A program made the translations under genes and the position numbers. Source: Paenirhodobacter populi (lineage in GTDB: Bacteria > Pseudomonadota > Alphaproteobacteria > Rhodobacterales > Rhodobacteraceae). From it: a DNA stretch of 41,631 nucleotides. The notes below the pieces were generated by a model. That model did not search any database. It was given only the letters and a program-made list of their open reading frames with translations, and was not told where the DNA came from. The DNA lies in the NCBI RefSeq assembly GCF_004022215.1, contig NZ_SAUZ01000032.1:1-41631 (forward strand). The letters are read 5' to 3'. Positions 18,239 through 24,628 of the stretch are shown here, piece by piece (the first letter of the stretch is position 1; each line of letters starts with the position of its first letter).

Positions 18239-19246
18239 TCAAATCGCGTCGAGCGCGTCCACCAGCTTTGCCGCACCGAAGCGGAAGGGATCGGTGGCGG
18301 GCAGGGACAGGTCGGCCTCGACCTGCGCCAGATAGGCCTTGGCCTCATCCTCGGACATGTGCTGGGTGTTGACCGAGACGCCGACGACCTTGCAGGCCGG
18401 ATTGGCCACCTGCGCCAGACGCAGCGCGACATCGCGCAGATCGGCAAGCGAAGGCAGCTTGTAGCCCGGCAGGCCGCGCATATGCGGCCGGGTCGGTTCG
18501 TGGCACAGAACCAGCGCATCCGGCTGCCCGCCATGCACCAGCGCCAGCGTCACCCCGGAATAGGAAACGTGGAACAGGCTGCCCTGCCCCTCGATCAGAT
18601 CCCAGTGGTCGGCATCATTGTCGGGCGTCAGCCATTCGATCGAGCCCGCCATGAAATCGGCGATCACCGCGTCGAGCGGCACGCCGTTGCCGGTGATCAG
18701 GATGCCGGTCTGGCCGGTGGCGCGGAAGGTCGCCTTCTGGCCACGGGCGCGGAGTTCCTTCTCCATGCAGAGCGCGGTATACATCTTGCCCACCGAACAA
18801 TCCGTGCCGACGGCGAGCATCCGCTTGCCCTGCCGCTTCACGCCATTGGCGATCGGATACTGGACCGAGGGCACCCGCACGTCATGCAGGCTGCGCCCGT
18901 GTTCGCGGGCGATGGCGACCAGTTCCGGTTCGTCGCGCAGCAGGTTGTGCAGGCCGGAAGCGATGTCGAACCCCTGTTCCAGCGCCGTCACCAGCACCTC
19001 TTTCCACGCGGGCGAAATGATGCCGCCGCGATTCGCCACGCCGATCACCAGCGTCTTGCAGCCCGCCGCCTTCGCCGCCGGCAGGTCCAGATCCGGCAGG
19101 CCCATGTCGGCCTTGCACCCCTCCATCCGATACTGGCCGACGGCATATTCCGGTCGCCAGTCCTTGATTCCCTGCGCGACCTTCGCCGCGAGCTGGTCGG
19201 GCGCATCACCAAGAAACAGCAGATAGGGGGTTTCGATCAACGACAT
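18239..19246 (-). CDS. dgcN: DgcN-type D-glutamate N-acetyltransferase (DUF1611 family)
   Basis: This 335-residue protein is of the DUF1611 family. An N-terminal Rossmann-like region (LVIGVANRGGIISPAW) is followed by a P-loop-like AVGTDCSVGKMYTAL (about 146-160), ATGQTGILITGNGVPLDAV, DLIEGQGSLFH and VLCHEPTRPHMRG. Members paired with a dipeptide-epimerase-type partner have been described as DgcN, which acetylates D-glutamate with acetyl-CoA as the first step of D-glutamate catabolism. The start at MSLIETPYLL (19246) is the family N-terminus, and the longer upstream frame is non-coding. It is the first gene of the dgcN-dgcA-dat unit. No DgcR-like regulator is adjacent. Confidence 0.82.
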   Translation of the reverse strand: MSLIETPYLLFLGDAPDQLAAKVAQGIKDWRPEYAVGQYRMEGCKADMGLPDLDLPAAKAAGCKTLVIGVANRGGIISPAWKEVLVTALEQGFDIASGLHNLLRDEPELVAIAREHGRSLHDVRVPSVQYPIANGVKRQGKRMLAVGTDCSVGKMYTALCMEKELRARGQKATFRATGQTGILITGNGVPLDAVIADFMAGSIEWLTPDNDADHWDLIEGQGSLFHVSYSGVTLALVHGGQPDALVLCHEPTRPHMRGLPGYKLPSLADLRDVALRLAQVANPACKVVGVSVNTQHMSEDEAKAYLAQVEADLSLPATDPFRFGAAKLVDALDAI

Positions 19247-19316
19247 GGTCACCTCGGCGGTTGTATTGCGGCGGTTGATGGGGAAGCGGCTCACACCGGC
19301 GAACCCTTGCCTACAG

Positions 19317-19322
19317 AATATA
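19317..19322 (-). promoter_or_regulatory. Candidate -10 element for dgcN
   Basis: On the minus strand CTATATTCTG places TATATT about 70 bases before the dgcN start. No good TTGACA-like -35 lies 16-18 bp further upstream, so the promoter may need an activator. This fits an inducible catabolic operon but is speculative. Confidence 0.3.
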
Positions 19323-19413
19323 GCGCACAGGTGAAATTTCTTGGGAAAGTCGTACCCGGATGGCCCGACCACGCGAAGATTATGCGACGACAGGCCGATC
19401 ATTCGAAGAAACC

Positions 19414-19429
19414 TGCGTCCGTTAACGCA
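19414..19429. promoter_or_regulatory. Inverted repeat TGCGT-N6-ACGCA
   Basis: The arms TGCGT and ACGCA are separated by 6 bases, about 170 bp upstream of dgcN. The TGCG/CGCA symmetry resembles LysR-type operator half-sites, but short palindromes arise by chance and no regulator is linked. Confidence 0.25.
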
Positions 19430-19515
19430 AGCATGAAACCAAACTGTCACACATGCGCACGATTCCGTGAATCTTACGAAGCCCTTGCCCGGCGCCCCGC
19501 AAGATTATATCTCAT

Positions 19516-19529
19516 TCAAACACGTTTGA
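19516..19529. promoter_or_regulatory. Palindrome TCAAAC-AC-GTTTGA
   Basis: Two 6-bp arms lie around a 2-bp centre in the A+T-rich part of the dgcN-accA gap. Its compact symmetry is typical of a dimeric repressor operator. Which gene it would serve is unknown. Confidence 0.3.
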
Positions 19530-19699
19530 GCCAGATCATTAGCAAGACGAACGACCGTCCCCGATTCGCTGCCCATCCGCTTCCTGCCGGGCACCGGGAC
19601 CCACCACGAACAGGCGGACAAGCAGATTTTCATGAAAGTGACGCGACGAAATTATTCTCCAAACGACAAACCAGGAAGCAAAAGTTATTGTCATATGGG

Positions 19700-19845
19700 G
19701 AAAAATGACTAAGGATTAGGCTGAATGTAAACACATTCAGAATCGAATCAGAATAGGATCCCGGAGCGGCGAGGAGGGGAGGCCACGCCAGCATGAGGGA
19801 ACCAGGGACGCCCCGGCCACAGGTCCGGGGCGTTTCCTTTTCTGT
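19700..19845 (+). ncRNA. Candidate small RNA or accA leader ending in an intrinsic terminator
   Basis: A plus-strand transcript ending at 19845 would contain the stem 19721-19740 (CTGAATGT and ACATTCAG around AAAC), a purine-rich GAGGAGGGGAGG segment near 19771-19784, and a strong terminator hairpin. No protein gene reads into this terminator on the plus strand. That layout is typical of a trans-acting small RNA, or of an attenuated leader for accA, which begins 150 bp downstream. TTGTCA at 19688-19693 with TAAGGA near 19710 is a possible promoter. The boundaries are approximate. Confidence 0.3.
19808..19845 (+). terminator. Orphan plus-strand terminator
   Basis: ACGCCCCGG (19808-19816) pairs with CCGGGGCGT (19825-19833), followed by TTTCCTTTTCTGTTT. 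Stem strength and T-rich tail are both good. There is no coding gene upstream on this strand between dgcN and here. Confidence 0.7.
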
Positions 19846-19994
19846 TTACCGCCGTCCCGCGCGCCGCACCATGCGACGTTTCGCTGCACCCCCCTCTGCC
19901 CCGCCCGTGACCGCCGATTCGTCCACCCACCGGGTTCGGTTGCATTTTCCATGCCGGACTTGCATATAGTCCGCACCGCAAACGGAGGGATCCG

Positions 19995-20957
19995 ATGACG
20001 ACCTATCTCGAGTTCGAAAAACCGCTGGCCGAAATCGAAGGCAAGGCGGAGGAACTGCGCGCGATGGCCCGCGCGAACGAACAGATGGACGTCGAGAAAG
20101 AGGCGGCGGCGCTCGACAAGAAGGCGGCGCATATGCTGCGCGACCTCTACAAGGATCTCAGCCCCTGGCGCAAGACGCAGGTGGCGCGGCACCCGGACCG
20201 CCCGCATTGCAGGGATTACATCGACGCGATCTTCGCCGAATACACGCCGCTGGCCGGTGACCGGAACTTTGCCGACGACCATGCGGTGATGGGCGGTCTC
20301 GCGCGGTTCAACGATCAGCCGGTGGTGGTGATCGGCCATGAAAAGGGCCATGACACCGCCAGCCGCATCACCCGCAACTTCGGCATGGCGCGGCCCGAGG
20401 GATACCGCAAGGCGATCCGCCTGATGGATCTGGCCGACCGCTTCCGCCTGCCGGTCATCACCCTTGTCGACACGCCCGGCGCCTATCCGGGCAAGGGCGC
20501 CGAGGAACGTGGTCAGGCCGAGGCGATCGCCCGCTCGACCGAGAAATGCCTGACCATCGGCGTGCCGCTGATCTCCGTCATCATCGGCGAGGGCGGATCG
20601 GGCGGGGCGGTGGCCTTTGCCACGGCGAACCGGATCGCCATGCTGGAACATTCCGTCTATTCGGTGATCTCGCCCGAGGGCTGCGCCTCGATCCTGTGGA
20701 AGGATGCCGAAAAGATGCGCGAGGCGGCCGAGGCGCTGCGCCTGACCGCGCAGGATCTGAAAAAGCTCGACGTGATCGACCGGATCATCAAGGAACCGCT
20801 TGGCGGCGCGCAACGCGACCGGGCCGCGACGATCGCGGCGGTGGGGTCGGAAATCGCGTTGATGCTCGAAGAGCTGAAGGGCAAGAAACCGTCCGAGATC
20901 ATCAAGGACCGGCGGAAGAAATTCCTCGACATGGGGACCAAGGGGCTCGCCGCCTGA
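19995..20957 (+). CDS. accA: Acetyl-CoA carboxylase carboxyltransferase subunit alpha
   Basis: AccA (320 aa) pairs with AccD to transfer the carboxyl group from biotin to acetyl-CoA, making malonyl-CoA for fatty-acid synthesis. The N-terminus [22 protein letters not shown] is typical. The crotonase-like carboxyltransferase core is seen in [36 protein letters not shown] and [21 protein letters not shown]...[21 protein letters not shown] precedes the ATG. Its stop shares one base with the start of the SMR exporter gene (TGATG), so the two are probably translationally coupled. Confidence 0.97.
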   Translation: MTTYLEFEKPLAEIEGKAEELRAMARANEQMDVEKEAAALDKKAAHMLRDLYKDLSPWRKTQVARHPDRPHCRDYIDAIFAEYTPLAGDRNFADDHAVMGGLARFNDQPVVVIGHEKGHDTASRITRNFGMARPEGYRKAIRLMDLADRFRLPVITLVDTPGAYPGKGAEERGQAEAIARSTEKCLTIGVPLISVIIGEGGSGGAVAFATANRIAMLEHSVYSVISPEGCASILWKDAEKMREAAEALRLTAQDLKKLDVIDRIIKEPLGGAQRDRAATIAAVGSEIALMLEELKGKKPSEIIKDRRKKFLDMGTKGLAA

Positions 20958-21268
20958 TGGCCTGGGTCCTGCTGTTCGTCGCGGGACTCGTCGAGGTCGG
21001 CTGGGTGATCGGGATGAAATATTCCCAAGGGTTCACGCGGCCGGTTCCCTCCATCCTCACGGTGATCGGGATTTTCGCCAGCGTGCTCCTGCTGGAACGC
21101 GCGGCACGCGACCTTCCGGTCGCCACGGCCTATGCGGTCTGGGGTGGGCTCGGCGCGCTTGGCACGGCGGTCATGGCGATGATCCTGCTGGGCGAGCCTC
21201 TCGGCCTGCAACGGCTGGCGGGGATCGCGCTGATCGTCGGCGGGATCGTCACGCTGAAGATGGCCTGA
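20957..21268 (+). CDS. gdx: SMR-family exporter, guanidinium (SugE/Gdx) type
   Basis: This 103-residue protein with four hydrophobic helices (about 1-20, 30-49, 57-79 and 84-102) belongs to the small multidrug resistance family. The segment GLVEVGWVIGMKYSQGFTR carries the membrane glutamate and matches E. coli SugE/Gdx more closely than EmrE, and PVATAYAVWGGLGALGTA is the second family signature. Gdx-type members exchange guanidinium for protons as dual-topology dimers. It starts inside the accA stop (TGATG), and its own stop touches the plsC stop on the other strand with no bases between. Confidence 0.88.
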   Translation: MAWVLLFVAGLVEVGWVIGMKYSQGFTRPVPSILTVIGIFASVLLLERAARDLPVATAYAVWGGLGALGTAVMAMILLGEPLGLQRLAGIALIVGGIVTLKMA

Positions 21269-21997
21269 TCAGGCGCGGAAACCCGCCTCGGCCATCAGCC
21301 GGTCGGAGGCGGTTTCGATCGCCGCCTCGATCTGCCGGGTAAAAGCGTGGAGTTCCTCGCCCGGCGGGATTTCCGGCAGGAATTCGACCACCGCAAGGCC
21401 CGGCTTGCGCAACAGGCTGTGGCGGCCCCAGAACACGCCTACATTGGTGGCGACCGGCACGCAGGGCTGTTTCAGCGCGTGATACAGCGCCGCCGCCCCG
21501 ATCTTGTACTCCATCTTCGCGCCCGGCGCGACGCGCGTGCCCTGTGGAAAGATGATGAGCTGCCCGTCCGCGAAACGCGGATTCCTGACCGCCGCCAGCA
21601 TCGCCTTGATCGCCGCGCCGCGCTTGCCGCGATCAACCGGGATGCAGCCGATCAGCCGGGCATACCAGCCCACGAACGGGGTCTGGACCAGCTCTTTCTT
21701 CATCACGAACTTGCCGCGCGGCAGCGCCGAATAGATCAGCAGGATATCGAGGAAACTCTGATGTTTCGCGGCGATCAGCACGTCGCCCGTGGGCACCGCG
21801 CCGCGCACCTCGGTCCGCAATCCAACGATCCACCGCGCGGAGAAGCGCACCCAATGGCAAAACAGCCGGCAGATGCCGATCGCCACCGACCGTCCGCCGA
21901 TCAGCGCCACCGGAAACAGGCAGACCCCGATCAGCGCCATCGCCAGATACATCTGCACGATGAAGATGACAGAGCGTATATATTGCACCACGATCAT
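21269..21997 (-). CDS. plsC: 1-acyl-sn-glycerol-3-phosphate acyltransferase
   Basis: This 242-residue membrane acyltransferase should convert lysophosphatidic acid to phosphatidic acid. The catalytic H-x4-D motif is in AAKHQSFLDILL, FPQGTR is the acceptor-binding block (more often FPEGTR), and PCVPVATNVGVFWGR follows. Hydrophobic segments near residues 8-45 anchor it. The start MIVVQYIRSV at 21997 gives a 4-bp overlap with the ftsX stop. It is the third gene of ftsE-ftsX-plsC, tying membrane lipid synthesis to the division machinery transcript. Confidence 0.92.
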   Translation of the reverse strand: MIVVQYIRSVIFIVQMYLAMALIGVCLFPVALIGGRSVAIGICRLFCHWVRFSARWIVGLRTEVRGAVPTGDVLIAAKHQSFLDILLIYSALPRGKFVMKKELVQTPFVGWYARLIGCIPVDRGKRGAAIKAMLAAVRNPRFADGQLIIFPQGTRVAPGAKMEYKIGAAALYHALKQPCVPVATNVGVFWGRHSLLRKPGLAVVEFLPEIPPGEELHAFTRQIEAAIETASDRLMAEAGFRA

Positions 21998-22893
21998 CGG
22001 ATCCCCCGCAGCATGTGCCGCGCCGCGGCGCGCGTCGCCCAGAAAGACACAACCGCCGCCAGCGGCGGCAGAACCAGCGGCCAGAGCCAGCCCCATCCGG
22101 TGAAGCCAAGGCCGGTGAGGAAGCCGCCCGCCTCGTTCGCGCGGGGCAGCATCGCCACCGCCGCCATGCCCAGAAGCGTCCCGGCCCCCGCGCCCAAGAG
22201 GCCGCGGATGGTGAAGCGCCGCTCGAACGCGCGGGCGATGAAGGTGTCGCGCGCGCCCACCAGCCGCAGCGTCCGGATCACCTGCCCGTTCGCGGCAAGA
22301 GATGCCTGCGCCGCCAGCGTGATCATCCCCGCCATCGCACCGCCGATCAGCAGCAGCGACAGCCCGCCCAAGAGACGCAGCCGTCCCGCCGCCTCGACCA
22401 GCGGCCGGCGCCAGCGGGTGTGATCGTCCAGCACCGCACCCGGCGCCTCGGCCGCAAGGCGCATCCTGAGCCCCTCGGCATCCATCCCGCCCGAGGTCTC
22501 GGTCAGCTCGATCAGCTTCGGCAGCGGCAGCGTCTCGACCGGCAGGTCCGGCCCGAACCAGGGATTGAGCAGCTTCTTCATCTCGTCGTCGTCCAGCACC
22601 CGGTAGCTGGCGATGCCGGGCGTGGTCTTCAGCGCCTCAAGGACCGCCTGCACCTGCGTATCCGCCTGTTCCGGCGGGGCCGAGATGCGGATCGTCGCGG
22701 TGCGCGCCAGCGCATCGGACCAGCGATCGGCCAGCCGGCCGCTCGCCATCGACAGGGCCAACGCGAAGACCGCCAGAAAGGCCATCGCCGCCGCCGTCAG
22801 GACGGTCAGGTTGGCGGTGTAGCTCGACGGCGGCACCACCCGGTCGGCCGGGTTCACGTCGGACCGGAACAGCGAAAGAACCACGCGAATCAC
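21994..22893 (-). CDS. ftsX: Cell division protein FtsX
   Basis: FtsX (299 aa) is the membrane subunit of the FtsEX complex, which relays ATP hydrolysis to periplasmic cell-wall hydrolases. Four membrane spans are visible at about 29-50, 172-195, 231-250 and 268-288. The large periplasmic loop between the first two includes ATIRISAPPEQ and GIASYRVLDDDEMKKLL. The segment RTLRLVGARDTFIARAFERRFTIRG is characteristic of the family. Its ends overlap ftsE and plsC by 4 bp each. Confidence 0.93.
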   Translation of the reverse strand: MIRVVLSLFRSDVNPADRVVPPSSYTANLTVLTAAAMAFLAVFALALSMASGRLADRWSDALARTATIRISAPPEQADTQVQAVLEALKTTPGIASYRVLDDDEMKKLLNPWFGPDLPVETLPLPKLIELTETSGGMDAEGLRMRLAAEAPGAVLDDHTRWRRPLVEAAGRLRLLGGLSLLLIGGAMAGMITLAAQASLAANGQVIRTLRLVGARDTFIARAFERRFTIRGLLGAGAGTLLGMAAVAMLPRANEAGGFLTGLGFTGWGWLWPLVLPPLAAVVSFWATRAAARHMLRGIR

Positions 22894-23561
22894 AGGTCCG
22901 CCCCCGCCAGATGCAGCCGCCGCCCGGCGATGCGCAGAACCCGCGCCGAAATCTGCGTCTTTGCCTGCCGGATCAGGTTCAGGTCATGCGTCGCGATCAC
23001 CACCGTCTTGCCCATCTTGTTCAGTTCGACCAGCAGCGACAGCAGCCGCAGCGACATTTCCCAGTCGAGGTTGCCCGTCGGCTCGTCCGCAAGGATCACC
23101 TCGGGCGAGGTCATCACCGCCCGCGCCAGCGCGGCGCGCTGCCGTTCGCCCCCCGAAAGCTGCGGCGGCAGCGCGGTCGACTGCGCCCGCAGACCGACCC
23201 AGCTGATCAGTTCCTTCAGCTCGCCGATGTCGACATGACGCCCGGCCACGGTCAGCGGCAAAGCGATGTTTTCCGCCACCGGCAGATGATCGAGGAACTG
23301 GCAATCCTGATGCACCACGCCGATCCGTTGCCGCGTGCGGGCGATATCGTCGCGCCCCATCAGCCGCACATCCTGCCCGAACAGCCCGATGAACCCGGTC
23401 GAGGGCAGCAGTTCGGCGTAGCACAGCTTGAGGAATGTGGTCTTGCCCGCCCCGGACGGGCCGGTCAGGAAATGGAACGACCCGGGCACGAGCTTCAGCG
23501 TCATCTCGGCCAGCAGATCGGCCCCGCCATAGCCCACCGCGACATTCTGCAGCTCGATCAA
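22890..23561 (-). CDS. ftsE: Cell division ATP-binding protein FtsE
   Basis: FtsE (223 aa) is the ABC ATPase of FtsEX. Walker A GPSGAGKT is at 34-41, the Q-loop lies in VVHQDCQFL, the signature LSGGERQ is at 135-141, Walker B VILADEP begins at 155, and the H-loop is in VVIATHD. It is the first gene of the ftsE-ftsX-plsC operon and is divergent from the zinc-ribbon protein gene, with 137 bp between the starts to hold both promoters. Confidence 0.94.
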   Translation of the reverse strand: MIELQNVAVGYGGADLLAEMTLKLVPGSFHFLTGPSGAGKTTFLKLCYAELLPSTGFIGLFGQDVRLMGRDDIARTRQRIGVVHQDCQFLDHLPVAENIALPLTVAGRHVDIGELKELISWVGLRAQSTALPPQLSGGERQRAALARAVMTSPEVILADEPTGNLDWEMSLRLLSLLVELNKMGKTVVIATHDLNLIRQAKTQISARVLRIAGRRLHLAGADL

Positions 23562-23698
23562 GGCGCGGCCCCTTCGTCTCGTCTTTGCGGATCTGCGGCG
23601 CGCACGGCACTCAAACCCTTGGATAAATGATCCTCGCTTGCTACAACATGTGCAAGGGAATTGCCAGAATGCCGATTACGGTCTGAATGGGGAGAGGC

Positions 23699-24619
23699 AT
23701 GCGGCTGATCTGTCCGGGATGCGGGGCACAATACGAGGTCGACGACGGCATCATCCCCGATGCCGGGCGCGATGTGCAATGCTCCGCCTGCGGTCAGGTC
23801 TGGTTCCAGAAAAGCCGCCCGATGCTGTTGTCGGAGGAGGAGGCCGTGGCCCTTCCGCTGACGGCGCAGGACCGGCATCCGGGAATCGAGCCGCCCCGTG
23901 CGCCGCTGTCTTCGTCCGATGCAGCGGATCAGGTGATGTCCTCGGCCTTTGCCGAAGACCCGGATCCCGAACTGCCCGAGACGCCTTCCGCCCCGGCCAC
24001 CCGGCCGCAGCCGCGCCGGGCGCTGGACGAAAGCCTGCTGGCGATCCTGCGCGAAGAGGCGGAGCGCGAGGCCCGCGCCCGCCGCGCCGAAAGCCCGGCG
24101 CTGGAAACGCAGGAAGAGATGAACCTGACCCCGGCGCCCGCCCCGCCCGCTCCGGCGGCGGCTACGCCGGCGGAACCGGTGCCGGAGGATGCACCGGCCG
24201 ACACACCGGCCGTCGACCCCCTGCCCGAAGAGATCGTGGTGGAAACGGCCGTAGTGGAAACGCCCGCGGAACCGGAACCCGAACCCGTCACCCCGCCGCC
24301 CCGCCCGGAGCCGGAACCGCTGCCCGATATCAGCGCGCTCAAGGCCTCGCTGCGGGCCAGCGCCGACCGCAACAGCGCGCATGTCGCGCAGATGGCCGAA
24401 CAGAAGCGCGCGGGATTCCGTCTGGGCTTCGTCTCGGTGCTTGCGGTCGCGGCGCTGGCGACGGCGATCTACGGCTTCGCGCCGGAACTGGGCGAGGCGG
24501 TGCCGGATCTGGATCCGGCGCTGTCGGCCTATGTCGATCAGGTGAATCAGGGCCGGGTCTGGCTGGACGAGCATCTGCGCAGCGCGATGACCGTGGCGCA
24601 GACCGCCCTGCGCGGCTGA
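23699..24619 (+). CDS. MJ0042-type zinc-ribbon membrane protein
   Basis: This 306-residue protein begins with a zinc ribbon, MRLICPGCGAQYEVDDGIIPDAG followed by CSACGQVWF, with ligands Cys5, Cys8, Cys28 and Cys31. A long disordered, proline- and glutamate-rich region fills about residues 45-215. One transmembrane helix (LGFVSVLAVAALATAIYGF, about 241-259) follows, with a short C-terminal tail. The zinc ribbon is expected to face the cytoplasm. Function is unknown. Such proteins are common in alphaproteobacteria, and the divergent ftsE only hints at an envelope role. The ATG at 23699 has GGGGAGAGGC upstream. Confidence 0.85.
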   Translation: MRLICPGCGAQYEVDDGIIPDAGRDVQCSACGQVWFQKSRPMLLSEEEAVALPLTAQDRHPGIEPPRAPLSSSDAADQVMSSAFAEDPDPELPETPSAPATRPQPRRALDESLLAILREEAEREARARRAESPALETQEEMNLTPAPAPPAPAAATPAEPVPEDAPADTPAVDPLPEEIVVETAVVETPAEPEPEPVTPPPRPEPEPLPDISALKASLRASADRNSAHVAQMAEQKRAGFRLGFVSVLAVAALATAIYGFAPELGEAVPDLDPALSAYVDQVNQGRVWLDEHLRSAMTVAQTALRG

Positions 24620-24628
24620 CACCCCCTA

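Larger units (their letters stand above)
19247..19994. other. 748-bp intergenic region between dgcN and accA
   Basis: This is the longest gene-free stretch in the window. Bases about 19320-19770 are visibly richer in A+T than the surrounding genes. I find no recognisable protein in any frame. It holds a -10-like element for dgcN, three inverted repeats (19414-19429, 19516-19529, 19721-19740), an orphan plus-strand terminator at 19808-19845 and the accA leader. The divergent layout makes it the control region for both dgcN and accA. Confidence 0.7.

Noticed and set aside
18187-18534. Longer N-terminus for dgcA reading back to 18534
   Set aside because: The added sequence lies within dgcN in another frame. 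The ATG at 18186 has a near-perfect Shine-Dalgarno sequence and matches the family start.
19792-19980. Small open frame starting ATG at 19792 after GAGGGGAGG
   Set aside because: It runs straight through a strong intrinsic terminator, the start spacing is poor and the predicted peptide (MREPGTPRPQVRGVSF) resembles nothing known.
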